From: Methylobacterium adhaesivum | GTDB taxonomy: Bacteria > Pseudomonadota > Alphaproteobacteria > Rhizobiales > Beijerinckiaceae | Length of the DNA: 64,000 bases | Direction: 5' to 3' | Assembly (NCBI RefSeq): GCF_022179065.1 | Contig: NZ_BPQD01000003.1 | Coordinates: forward strand, 248,001-312,000 | In this document: positions 43,701 to 51,527 of the stretch, in pieces | Layout: each line of letters begins with the position of its first letter | How positions within the stretch are numbered: the stretch's first letter is position 1 | Translations under genes and position numbers: made by a program | The notes under the pieces: model-generated | What the model saw: the letters and a program-made list of their open reading frames with translations, nothing else | Database searches by the model: none | Told to the model about the DNA's origin: nothing

Positions 43701-44597
43701 TCAGCTAAGGGCGTGGCCGGCCGCGCGGGGTGCCTCCCGGGAGGCGAGGTTGCGCTTGACGGCCTCCTGGATCTTCTCGAAGGCGCGGACCTCGATCTGG
43801 CGCACGCGCTCGCGCGAGACGCCGAACTCGCCCGACAGATCCTCCAGCGTGATCGGATCGTCCGCGAGGCGGCGCGCCTCGAAGATGCGGCGCTCGCGGG
43901 CGTTGAGGACCGACAGGGCGTCGCGCAGGGCCGAGAGCCGGTTCTGGCCCTCTTCCTCGCGAGCAAGCACCGTCTCCTGGCTCGGGCTGTTGTCCACGAG
44001 CCAATCCTGCCACTCGCCCTCGCCCTCTTCGCGCAAGGGCGCATTGAGCGAGGTGTCGCCGGAGAGGCGGCGATTCATGTCGATCACCTCCTGCTCGGGC
44101 ACGCCGAGCTTGACGGCGATCTGGGCCACCTGATCCGGCTTGAGGTCGCCCTCTTCCAGGGCCGAGATCCGGCCCTTGGCCTTGCGCAGGTTGAAGAACA
44201 GCTTCTTCTGGTTGGCCGTGGTGCCCATCTTCACGAGGGACCAGGAGCGCAGGATGTATTCCTGGATTGCCGCCTTGATCCACCACATGGCGTAGGTGGC
44301 CAGCCGGAATCCCTTGTCCGGCTCGAAGCGCTTGACCGCCTGCATCAGGCCGACATTGCCCTCCGACACGACTTCCCCGATGGGCAGGCCGTAGCCGCGA
44401 TAGCCCATGGCGATCTTGGCCACGAGGCGCAGGTGCGACGTGACGAGGCGGTGAGCCGCGCCGCGGTCCCCCTTCTCGCGCCAGTCCTTGGCGAGGGTGA
44501 ACTCCTCGTTCGGCTCCAGCATCGGGAACTTGCGAATCTCATCGAGGTAGCGCGACAGGCCACCCTCGGTGGCGAGCACGGGCAGTGCGCCGGCCAT
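43701..44597 (-). CDS. rpoH: RNA polymerase sigma-32 factor
   Basis: Heat-shock sigma factor of 298 residues. It contains the RpoH box (QKKLFFNLRKAKGRI), region 2 (HLRLVAKIAMGYRGYGLPIGEVVSEGNVGLMQAVKRFEPDKGFRLATYAMWWIKAAIQEYILRSW) and region 4.2 helix-turn-helix (LEDLSGEFGVSRERVRQIEVRAFEKIQ). Alphaproteobacteria often have more than one rpoH; which copy this is cannot be told. The ATG at 44597 follows aaggagatgacatc and gives the family N-terminus MAGALPVLATEGGLSRYL. It lies 250 bp downstream of the rluD-like gene, a common order in this group. Confidence 0.95.
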   Translation of the reverse strand: MAGALPVLATEGGLSRYLDEIRKFPMLEPNEEFTLAKDWREKGDRGAAHRLVTSHLRLVAKIAMGYRGYGLPIGEVVSEGNVGLMQAVKRFEPDKGFRLATYAMWWIKAAIQEYILRSWSLVKMGTTANQKKLFFNLRKAKGRISALEEGDLKPDQVAQIAVKLGVPEQEVIDMNRRLSGDTSLNAPLREEGEGEWQDWLVDNSPSQETVLAREEEGQNRLSALRDALSVLNARERRIFEARRLADDPITLEDLSGEFGVSRERVRQIEVRAFEKIQEAVKRNLASREAPRAAGHALS

Positions 44598-44853
44598 GAT
44601 GTCATCTCCTTCAACGGTCCCCCAGAGGGGCGGACCCGATCCGAACCGCCGCTCCCTTGAGCCGGCTTTCCGGTTCCCCATATCTACCGGGAAACGCGAA
44701 ACCCCGGAAGGCGGTTCGGCGCGCCAACATCGCAGTCAACGCGCGATGTCGGCGTTGGCCCATGGGTGTCACGAAACGCCGCGCCCGGCGGTGCCGTTCC
44801 GCACGCCCATCGGATTGGCGCTTGACCGTTGCGGATCGGCATCGGCGATCGCC

Positions 44854-45909
44854 TCAGGCGGTGGCCCCCTTCCGGCGCAGGGCGTCCGCCAGGGCCGTCA
44901 TGTCCGGCGGCAGCGGGCTTTCGAAATACAGGGTCTCCCCCGTGCGCGGATGGGCGAAGCCCAGGACGCAGGCGTGGAGGGCCTGGCGCCCGAGGGTGAG
45001 CAGGGCCGCCCGCGCCTCCTCGCCGAGGCGACCCGCCTTGGTCTTGAACGCGCTGCCGTAGACCGCGTCTCCGAGCAGCGGATGGCCGCGATGGCTCATG
45101 TGGACGCGGATCTGATGCGTGCGCCCGGTCTCGAGTTCGCAGCGAACCAGGGCGACGAGGCTCGCCGCGTCGAGGGCCTCCTCGACATGATAGTGGGTGA
45201 TGGCCTCGCGCCCCGTTTCGGCCCGCACCACGGCGATCTTTTCGCGGTTGCGTTGGCTGCGGGCGAGGTGTGCGTCGATGGTGCCGACGCGTGGTTCCGG
45301 TACGCCCCAGACCAGGGCGCGGTAGACCCGCTCCAGGGGGCCGGTGCGGCCATGATCGGCGAACTGCTCCGTCAGCCCCTTATGGGCCCGGTCGTTCTTG
45401 GCCACCACGAGGAGGCCGCTCGTATCCTTGTCGAGGCGGTGGACGATGCCCGGACGACGCACGCCGCCGATCCCCGACAGGCTGTCGCCGCAATGGGCGA
45501 TGAGACCGTTGACGAGGGTGCCGGATTCGTGGCCGGGCGCCGGATGCACCACGAGGCCCGCCGGCTTGTCGATGACGATGAGGTCATCGTCCTCGTAGAC
45601 GACGACGAGGGCCTGGGTCTCGCCCCGCGGCGCCGCCGCCACCGCTTCGGGAATCGTCACCGTGAGTTCGGTCCCCGGACCGACCTTCACCGACAGGTCG
45701 AGCACCACCGCCCCGTTGCGCCGGACTTGGCCCGTCCGGATGAGATCCTGCAGCCGCGCCCGCGACACGTCTGGAAAGGCCCGCGCCAGGGCCCGGTCCA
45801 GGCGCTCCGGGGTCACTTCGTCGGAGAGTGTCGTCCGACGGTCCTCTGGTTGCTGCAACGATCGTCCCTCCGCCTCGAAACCTGCGCCCGCCGGGGGACG
45901 CAAAAACAC
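44854..45909 (-). CDS. rluD: RluA/RluD-family pseudouridine synthase
   Basis: rRNA-modifying enzyme of up to 351 residues. The S4 domain is near the N-terminus (ERLDRALARAFPDVSRARLQDLIRTGQVRRNG), followed by the catalytic domain with GGVRRPGIVHRLDKDTSGLLVVAKND, where the Asp of HRLDKDTSG is the catalytic residue, and CELETGRTHQIRVHMSHRGHPLLGD. The RluD type (uridines 1911, 1915 and 1917 of 23S rRNA in E. coli) is the best fit but RluC is possible. The start is uncertain: GTG at 45909 opens the frame, but the S4 domain begins about 32 residues later. Confidence 0.88.
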   Translation of the reverse strand: MFLRPPAGAGFEAEGRSLQQPEDRRTTLSDEVTPERLDRALARAFPDVSRARLQDLIRTGQVRRNGAVVLDLSVKVGPGTELTVTIPEAVAAAPRGETQALVVVYEDDDLIVIDKPAGLVVHPAPGHESGTLVNGLIAHCGDSLSGIGGVRRPGIVHRLDKDTSGLLVVAKNDRAHKGLTEQFADHGRTGPLERVYRALVWGVPEPRVGTIDAHLARSQRNREKIAVVRAETGREAITHYHVEEALDAASLVALVRCELETGRTHQIRVHMSHRGHPLLGDAVYGSAFKTKAGRLGEEARAALLTLGRQALHACVLGFAHPRTGETLYFESPLPPDMTALADALRRKGATA

Positions 45910-45934
45910 GCGCCAAAAACACGCGCGAGGGCAC

Positions 45935-45963
45935 TTGCTCCCCCGCCGGACCGTCGCTATACG
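45935..45963 (+). promoter_or_regulatory. Promoter of tRNA-Glu
   Basis: TTGCTCC (45935-45941), 14-base spacer, GCTATACG (45956-45963), matching the alphaproteobacterial housekeeping pattern, about 105 bp before the tRNA. Confidence 0.6.
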
Positions 45964-46067
45964 AACGCCACGCCGCCGGGAAGCTTCCTCCCGCCGGACG
46001 GTCCCACCGGGATCGGAACCAAGGGAAGCGGCGCGGGCCTCTCAAGGGCCGCGTTGGATTGAAGACC

Positions 46068-46142
46068 GCGCCCATCGTCTAGCGGTTAGGACAGGTCCCT
46101 CTCACGGATCAGACCGGGGTTCGATTCCCCGTGGGCGCGCCA
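46068..46142 (+). tRNA. tRNA-Glu(CTC)
   Basis: Acceptor gcgccca/tgggcgc with discriminator g and encoded cca, D-arm tctagcggttagga, anticodon loop with CTC (ccctCTCacgg), T-arm cggggttcgattccccg. Length 75. It reads GAG. Confidence 0.97.
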
Positions 46143-46441
46143 ATCCATTTGCTCCATGAATCATCATTTGTCGATGTGGACTGTTGAGCTTTTGATCAAT
46201 CTTACCATGACAGCTGGGCATTGCCGCTTTTAGCGCCGTTGATGCGTCGCGAAACGTTGAAAAGCTTGGTTTTTCTGCTGGAATTTCAAATCGAGTCGGT
46301 TTTCCCGAGCCGGCTCTTTTGCGTTGCCGCATCGAAAGTCTTGTGCGGGCGACGTGCGCGATCTTGCTCCGCGTTAAAATTGGGTTACCGTCACACACTT
46401 CACAGCGTTCGACGGCTCAAACTCGAGACAAGGTGTTCGCC
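46143..46441. other. AT-richer gap between tRNA-Glu and a small gene
   Basis: 299 bases with no convincing gene. It is lower in GC than the surroundings by eye, as often found downstream of tRNA genes that have hosted insertions, but no integrase, direct repeat of the tRNA end, or other mobile trace was seen. The promoter of the next small gene must lie near its right end. Confidence 0.4.
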
Positions 46442-46615
46442 ATGTCCCAGACCATTCGCGTCAAGCCGACCCACGATGGAACCTACACTGTCTACCGTGG
46501 GACCGAAGTCTTGGTCAGCGGCCTCACCCGCCTGCAGGCCGAGCGTTACGAGGCAGATCTCGAACTCCTCACGGCCGTGGCCGTGGTGAATCAGTCCCAC
46601 GGTCTCACCGTCTGA
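46442..46615 (+). CDS. Small hypothetical protein
   Basis: Protein of 57 residues (MSQTIRVKPTHDGTYTVYRG at the start). The first part looks like a three-stranded beta sheet (IRVKPTHDGTYTVYRGTEVLVSG), followed by a helix (LTRLQAERYEADLELLTAV). No known domain. The ATG at 46442 is preceded by caaggtgttcgcc, a fair ribosome-binding site; the frame opens earlier at 46319 without good starts. Single gene, convergent with the phosphoesterase gene. Confidence 0.6.
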   Translation: MSQTIRVKPTHDGTYTVYRGTEVLVSGLTRLQAERYEADLELLTAVAVVNQSHGLTV

Positions 46616-46652
46616 CGGCGAGGCTCGCGTCGCCCGCATGCGGGCGACGCCC

Positions 46653-47552
46653 CTAAGCCGGCGTCAGCCGCAGGGGGCCGCGGTCGTCGATGAGACCCGC
46701 CTCCGTCAGGCCCCGCTCCCGTCCCTGGATGTCGAAGCCGCTTCCGTTCCGGGTGATGGTGTAGAGGTAGTAGCTCGCCCGCCGGTTCGGGCCGCCCTCG
46801 CGGGCCGAGGCCGACGTGCAGCCCACCACCGGGACCGGTTTGCCCCCCGGCCCCGCCGCGAAATGCACGCTGCCGAGATGGTTGTGGCCGTGCAGGATGA
46901 GGTCGGCCCCGGCCTCTGCGATCATCGCCATGAAAGCCGCCGCGTCCGTCAGTTCACGGCCCGACGACGCGCCCCCCGGATGCGGCGGGTGGTGGATCAT
47001 CACCACACGGCACGGTGGCTCGGCCTCGGCGCCGAGGCGCTCCAGCAGGCCGCGCGCCGCCGCGATCTGCGGCGGCCCGAGGCGGCCGGTGGCGACGAAC
47101 GGTTTCGTCGGTATCGCCGACGAGAGCCCGACGAGCGCCACGGGGCCGCGCCGGCGCAGGTAAGGGAACACGCCCGTGGCGCCGTCGTCGTCCGTGGTCC
47201 AGGCCCCGCAGGCGGCGAGCAGTCCGTCGAGGGAGCCCCGCACGTAGGCATCGTGATTGCCCGGCACGAAGCTGACGCTGTCGGGGCCGCCGAGGGCTTC
47301 GAGGAAGACTCGCGAGGTCGCCCACTCGCTCGGCAGGCCGATGTTGCAGAGGTCCCCCGTGCAGGCGATGTGGTCGTGCGGCTGCGTCTGCAGGTCGGCC
47401 ACCAGGGCGGCGAGCAGGTCCATGTCGTGGGCGTTCTTGCGGCCGCGCCGCCAGTTCACGTAGCCCGTGGCCCGCTTGCTGAAGAGCTGACGCAGGCGTG
47501 GGCGCGGCAGCGGCCCGACATGCGGATCGGTGATGTGGGCGAGGCGGAACAT
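46653..47552 (-). CDS. Metallophosphoesterase
   Basis: Calcineurin-like phosphoesterase of 299 residues. The metal motifs are in order: AHITDPHVG (Asp-x-His), CTGDLCNIG (Gly-Asp), SFVPGNHDAYV (Gly-Asn-His-Asp), MIHHPPHPGG and LHGHNHLGSV. These are the five blocks of a two-metal active site. The group includes CpdA-type 3',5'-cAMP phosphodiesterases and UDP-sugar hydrolases; the substrate is not evident. The ATG at 47552 gives MFRLAHITDPHVG, so the longer frame to 47780 was not used. About 65 bp downstream of the VIT gene on the same strand. Confidence 0.88.
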   Translation of the reverse strand: MFRLAHITDPHVGPLPRPRLRQLFSKRATGYVNWRRGRKNAHDMDLLAALVADLQTQPHDHIACTGDLCNIGLPSEWATSRVFLEALGGPDSVSFVPGNHDAYVRGSLDGLLAACGAWTTDDDGATGVFPYLRRRGPVALVGLSSAIPTKPFVATGRLGPPQIAAARGLLERLGAEAEPPCRVVMIHHPPHPGGASSGRELTDAAAFMAMIAEAGADLILHGHNHLGSVHFAAGPGGKPVPVVGCTSASAREGGPNRRASYYLYTITRNGSGFDIQGRERGLTEAGLIDDRGPLRLTPA

Positions 47553-47617
47553 GCGTGTCCGTTGCGGCTGGGAACGTCCCTCCGCATCGCCATTGCGGGC
47601 GCCGGGGTCAACCTTGG

Positions 47618-48160
47618 TCACGCACTGCCGATGGCGATGCCGGCGGCGAGCACCAGGGCGCCGCCCAGCACCACCTGCAGGGCAGCCCGCCAGAACGGTG
47701 TGGCCATGTAGCGCGTGCGAATGCCGGCGATGAGCACGAGTTCGACGGCGACCACCAGGATGGCGAGCCCCGTCGCCCACGCGAAGGCGTTCGGCCAGCG
47801 GTCGGGCACGAGATACGGCAGTGTGTGTCCAAGGCCGCCGAGCGTGGTCATCGCCCCGCAGACGAGGCCGCGCATCCCCGGCGTCCCGCGCCCGGTGATC
47901 GACCCGTCATCCGACAGGGCCTCGGTGAACCCCATGCTGATGCCTGCGCCGATGGAGGCGGCCAGCCCGACGAGGAAGGTCGCGGCGTTGCTGTGCGTGG
48001 CGAAAGCCGCCGCGAAGATCGGCGCCAGGGTCGAGACCGAACCGTCGATGAGGCCGGCGAGGGCGGGCTGGACGTAACGCAGAACGAAGGCCCTGTGGGC
48101 CTCCGTGGTCGCGTCGATGGAATTTGCGGGCGGGACCAGCTCCGAGGCATCGACGATCAT
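47618..48160 (-). CDS. VIT1/CCC1-family iron or manganese transporter
   Basis: Membrane protein of 180 residues with about five hydrophobic helices. It carries the family motifs LRYVQPALAGLIDGSVSTLAPIFAAAF and VGLAASIGAGISMGFTEALSDDGSITGRGTP. This corresponds to the membrane domain of MbfA, the bacterial iron exporter controlled by Irr in rhizobia, but the N-terminal ferritin-like domain of MbfA is absent. It would move Fe2+ or Mn2+ out of the cytoplasm. The ATG at 48160 follows aaggagatcgtcgcc; the longer frame to 48388 was rejected. Two Irr-like palindromes lie directly upstream. Confidence 0.87.
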   Translation of the reverse strand: MIVDASELVPPANSIDATTEAHRAFVLRYVQPALAGLIDGSVSTLAPIFAAAFATHSNAATFLVGLAASIGAGISMGFTEALSDDGSITGRGTPGMRGLVCGAMTTLGGLGHTLPYLVPDRWPNAFAWATGLAILVVAVELVLIAGIRTRYMATPFWRAALQVVLGGALVLAAGIAIGSA

Positions 48161-48176
48161 GGCGACGATCTCCTTA

Positions 48177-48214
48177 TTGGAATCATTCCAGGTTATTGAT
48201 TGGAATAGTTCCAG
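48177..48214 (-). promoter_or_regulatory. Tandem Irr-like palindromes upstream of the VIT transporter
   Basis: TTGGAATCATTCCAG at 48177-48191 and TTGGAATAGTTCCAG at 48200-48214, two 15-base palindromes 23 bases apart (about two helical turns). They differ at only two positions, both in the centre. The first is 17 bp from the start codon. The TTnGAA-N3-TTCnAA form fits the iron control element bound by Irr, known for mbfA genes of rhizobia. Confidence 0.65.
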
Positions 48215-48405
48215 ACAAGCCGGTTTCTCGTGGTTGCGGTCCGATTTCGCCGCGCGGCCGATGTTTTCGGCATCGGGGGAGCGGGGGACCGGCGTTGCGT
48301 CGTCTCGGGCAACGGCGCTAGACACCGCCCGGCGCGGCCCCGGCCGTCCCTGCCCCGGCGAGCCCGCGCCGGGTCGGTCGCGAGCCATCGCGCGAAGGCG
48401 ATTTC

Positions 48406-49128
48406 ATGAGTGTCCTCAAGCGCATCGGCCGCGCTCCGGCGGTCCAGCAGGCCCTCGGCCGCGTGGCGGGCGGTTACCTGCGCCTCGTGCGCGCCACCAA
48501 CCGCTTCGTCGTGGAGCCGCCCGCGCCCGATCCGTGGCTCGACGGACTCGGCCCGTTCATCGCCGGCATGTGGCACGGCCAGCACACGATGATCTCGTTC
48601 ATGCGCCGGCCGCACGACCGCATCGCCACGATCATCTCGCGCTCGGCGGACGGCAACATCAACACCATCGCCCTCGAGCGCATGGGCGTGCGGGTGATCC
48701 GGGCGTCGGGCGCACGCGGCCGGGCCGTGCGTGACGTGAAGGCCAAGGGCGGTGCCGAGGGCCTGCGCGCCATGCTGCGCGCCCTCAAGAACGGCGAATC
48801 CGTCGCCTTCAGCGCCGACGTGCCGAAGGTGTCGCGCCGCTGCGACGCCGGCATCCTCACCCTCGCGCGCTTTTCCGGGCGACCCATCGTGCCCGTGGCC
48901 GTGGTGACGAGCCGGCACCTGCGCCTCAACAGCTGGGACCGCGCCTGCTTCGGGCTTCCCTTCGGACGGGGCGCCATGGTGTTCGGCACGCCGATCCTCG
49001 TGCCGCGCGAGATCGAGCCGGAGGCGTTCGAGGCCCTGCGCCTCGCCGTGGAGGCGGAGATGAACCGCGTCCACGACCGCGCTTACGGCCTCGTCGGCCG
49101 CCCCGATCGGGTGGGGAACCCCGCGTGA
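48406..49128 (+). CDS. Lysophospholipid acyltransferase family protein (DUF374)
   Basis: Membrane-associated acyltransferase-like protein of 240 residues. The family features are PFIAGMWHGQHTMISFM (catalytic His region), TIISRSADGNINTIALERMGVRVIRAS and LKNGESVAFSADVPKVSRRCDAGILTLARFSGRPIVPVAVV. DUF374 proteins are related to LpxL/M acyltransferases and lie beside waaA and lpxK in many alphaproteobacteria, so a role in lipid A acylation is likely. Its stop overlaps the waaA start. Start ATG at 48406 after cgaaggcgatttc. Confidence 0.87.
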   Translation: MSVLKRIGRAPAVQQALGRVAGGYLRLVRATNRFVVEPPAPDPWLDGLGPFIAGMWHGQHTMISFMRRPHDRIATIISRSADGNINTIALERMGVRVIRASGARGRAVRDVKAKGGAEGLRAMLRALKNGESVAFSADVPKVSRRCDAGILTLARFSGRPIVPVAVVTSRHLRLNSWDRACFGLPFGRGAMVFGTPILVPREIEPEAFEALRLAVEAEMNRVHDRAYGLVGRPDRVGNPA

Positions 49129-50447
49129 GGGCGACACCGCTCACGGCGTTGCTCCGGGCCTACCGCTACGGCCTCCTCCTCGGCGAGCCGGCGGTCACCG
49201 GCCTCCTCGCCTGGCGCTCCCGCCGGGGCAAGGAGGATCCCGCGCGGCTCTCCGAGCGCCGGGGCGTGCCGGGCCGCCCCCGGCCCATCGGCCCCCTCGT
49301 GTGGATGCATGGGGCCAGCATCGGCGAGGTCCTGTCCCTCGTCGGCCTCGTCGACGGCATGATCGCGCGGGGCTTCTCGGTGCTCGTCACCACGGGCACC
49401 CGCAGCGCCGCCGACCTCATCGGCAGCCGCCTGCCGCCGGGGGCCGTGCATCAATACGTGCCCCTCGACGCGCCGCGCTGGGTCGGGCGCTTCCTCGACC
49501 ATTGGCGGCCGGACCTTGCCCTGGTGGCGGAATCGGAGATCTGGCCGAGCATCGTGACGGGGCTCCACGCCCGGGGCACGCCCCTCATCCTCGTCAACGG
49601 CCGGATGTCCGAGCGATCCTGCCGGGGCTGGGGCCGCACCCCGGGCACGGCCCGGGCCCTCCTCTCGCGCATCGCCGTCTGCCTCGCGCAGACGGAGGAG
49701 GATGCGGCCCGCTTCACGCGCCTCGGTGCCCCCCGGGTCAGTGTCGCGGGCAACCTCAAATACGATTCCGACGTGCCGCTCGTGGACGAGCCGCAATGCG
49801 CCGACCTGCGCGCCTGCATCGGCGACCGACCGGTCTGGGTCGCGGCGAGCACTCATCCCGGCGAGGATGCCGTGGTGGCCTGCGTTCACGCGGCTCTGAA
49901 GTCGCGATGGCCCCGGCTCCTCACCATCGTGGTGCCGCGCCATCCCCACCGCGGCGGCGACGTCGCCGCCCGCGCGGCGGCCGAGGGCTTGCGCAGCGCC
50001 CGGCGCTCGCAGGGCGGCCGCCCGGACGGGGACATCGACGTCTACGTCGCCGACACGCTTGGCGAACTCGGGCTGTTCTATCGCCTCGCCTCCGTGGTCT
50101 ATCTCGGCGGCTCCCTGGTGGAGCGCGGCGGCCAGAACCCCATCGAGCCGACGCGCCTCGGGGCGGCCGTCCTGCACGGGCCCCACATCTTCAACTTCGC
50201 CCAGGTCTACCGAGCCCTCGATGCGGCGGGCGGTGCCCGCTGCGTCGCCGACGGCGCCGACCTCGCGGCGGCCCTGGACGATCTCCTCGCCGACCCTGCC
50301 CGCATCGACGGGATGGCCCGCGCGGGGGCGGCGGCCTTGGCGCCGTTCGAGGGTGCCGTCGAGCGGACCCTGGCGGCGCTCGATCCGTTCGTCGCGCAGA
50401 TGCGACTCGCGGCCCTCGCCTCGGCCTCGCCCCCGGTAGCGCCATGA
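49125..50447 (+). CDS. waaA: 3-deoxy-D-manno-octulosonic acid (Kdo) transferase
   Basis: Inner-membrane glycosyltransferase of 440 residues that adds Kdo to the lipid A precursor. It has VWMHGASIGEVLSLVGLVDGM, VTTGTRSAADLIGSRLPPGAVHQYVPLDAPRWVGRFLDHWRPDLALVAESEIWPSIVTGL and the C-terminal nucleotide-sugar site VVYLGGSLVERGGQNPIEPTRLGAAVLHGPHIFNF. Start GTG at 49125 overlaps the end of the DUF374 gene by four bases. lpxK follows after 10 bp, so the three genes form one operon. Confidence 0.95.
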   Translation: MRATPLTALLRAYRYGLLLGEPAVTGLLAWRSRRGKEDPARLSERRGVPGRPRPIGPLVWMHGASIGEVLSLVGLVDGMIARGFSVLVTTGTRSAADLIGSRLPPGAVHQYVPLDAPRWVGRFLDHWRPDLALVAESEIWPSIVTGLHARGTPLILVNGRMSERSCRGWGRTPGTARALLSRIAVCLAQTEEDAARFTRLGAPRVSVAGNLKYDSDVPLVDEPQCADLRACIGDRPVWVAASTHPGEDAVVACVHAALKSRWPRLLTIVVPRHPHRGGDVAARAAAEGLRSARRSQGGRPDGDIDVYVADTLGELGLFYRLASVVYLGGSLVERGGQNPIEPTRLGAAVLHGPHIFNFAQVYRALDAAGGARCVADGADLAAALDDLLADPARIDGMARAGAAALAPFEGAVERTLAALDPFVAQMRLAALASASPPVAP

Positions 50448-50457
50448 GCGCGGCCTG

Positions 50458-51435
50458 ATGCGGCCGCCAGCCTTCTGGAACGCTGGGCCGGGGCATCCCG
50501 CCGCGCGGGCGCTGGCGCCGCTGGCCGCCCTCTACGGCTGGCGCAGCGCCGTCCGGATGGACCAGCCGGGAACGCCCGCGCCCTGCCCCGTCCTCTGCGT
50601 CGGCAATTTCACCCTCGGGGGGGCCGGCAAGACCCCGACCGCCCTCGCCCTGGCGACCCTTCTGTGCGACCTCGGCGCCGCCCCCGGCTTCCTGACCCGC
50701 GGTTATGGCGGGCGCCTGCCCGGCCCCATCCGCGTCGATCCCGACCGGCACGCCGCCGCCGAGACCGGTGACGAGCCCCTGCTGCTGGCCCGCCACGCCC
50801 CGACTATCGTCGCGCGCGACCGCGTGGCCGGGGCGCGCCTCTGCGTCGCGGCGGGCGCCGACATCATCGTGATGGATGACGGCCTGCAGAACCCGGCCCT
50901 CGCCAAGGATCTCGCCCTCGCGGTGGTGGATGCGGGGGCCGGCATCGGCAACGGCCGGGTGTTTCCCGCCGGTCCCCTGCGGGTCCCGATCGCCCGGCAA
51001 TGGCGCCACGTCCACGGTGTCGTTCTCGTCGGGCACGGCGCGCCCGGCGAGGCCGTCGCCGGGGAGGCGGTCCGGCGCGGCTTGCCCGTCCACCGCGCCC
51101 GCCTGGTGTCGGGCGGCGATTGGACCGGGCGCCGGGTCCTGGCCTTCGCGGGGATCGGCCGGCCGGGCAAGATGTTCGCGACGCTGCGCGAAGCGGGCGC
51201 CGAGGTCGTCGGCACGCGCGCGTTTCCCGATCACCACCCCTACGCAGGCGCGGACCTCGCCGCCCTCGCGGCCGAGGCGGCGCGGCTCGGGGCCGACCTC
51301 GTCACCACGGAGAAGGACCATGTCCGTCTGCCGCCGGATTTTGCGCGCCGTGTCGCGGTCCTGCCCGTGACCCTCGCGTTCGACGACGCGGCGGCGATTC
51401 AGGCGCAGCTCGCGCGCCTCCCTCATCGCGCCTGA
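50458..51435 (+). CDS. lpxK: Tetraacyldisaccharide 4'-kinase
   Basis: Lipid A kinase of 325 residues that phosphorylates the 4' position of the disaccharide precursor. It starts PPAFWNAGPGHPAARALAPLAALYGW, has Walker A GNFTLGGAGKTPTALAL, and the conserved ILTRGYGG-like FLTRGYGGRLPG, IVMDDGLQNPALAKDLALAVVDAG, and FPDHHPYAGADLAALAAEA. Start ATG at 50458. Order DUF374-waaA-lpxK is typical of alphaproteobacterial lipid A loci. Confidence 0.95.
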   Translation: MRPPAFWNAGPGHPAARALAPLAALYGWRSAVRMDQPGTPAPCPVLCVGNFTLGGAGKTPTALALATLLCDLGAAPGFLTRGYGGRLPGPIRVDPDRHAAAETGDEPLLLARHAPTIVARDRVAGARLCVAAGADIIVMDDGLQNPALAKDLALAVVDAGAGIGNGRVFPAGPLRVPIARQWRHVHGVVLVGHGAPGEAVAGEAVRRGLPVHRARLVSGGDWTGRRVLAFAGIGRPGKMFATLREAGAEVVGTRAFPDHHPYAGADLAALAAEAARLGADLVTTEKDHVRLPPDFARRVAVLPVTLAFDDAAAIQAQLARLPHRA

Positions 51436-51444
51436 CAGTCCGGG

Positions 51445-51510
51445 CTACCGAAGGGGTCACCCCTTCGGCGGGTGTCGGGCTGCGCCCGACCTCCCTCCAG
51501 GGGTTGGCCC
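51445..51510. repeat. Palindromic repeat family B, copy 2
   Basis: Hairpins ccgaagggg-t-caccccttcgg and gtcgggc-tgc-gcccgac with the linker cgggt, matching 6893-6952 in the inverted orientation. It lies between the convergent lpxK and znuA genes and may terminate both. Confidence 0.7.
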
Positions 51511-51527
51511 TTCGAGACCCGAATGTC

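Noticed and set aside
46143-46441. Possible attachment site for an integrated element beside tRNA-Glu
   Set aside because: The DNA is AT-richer, but no copy of the tRNA 3' end and no integrase were found downstream.
27753-46615. The two 57-residue small proteins (27753-27926 and 46442-46615) as members of one family
   Set aside because: They share only length and a beta-then-helix pattern; the sequences do not align convincingly.
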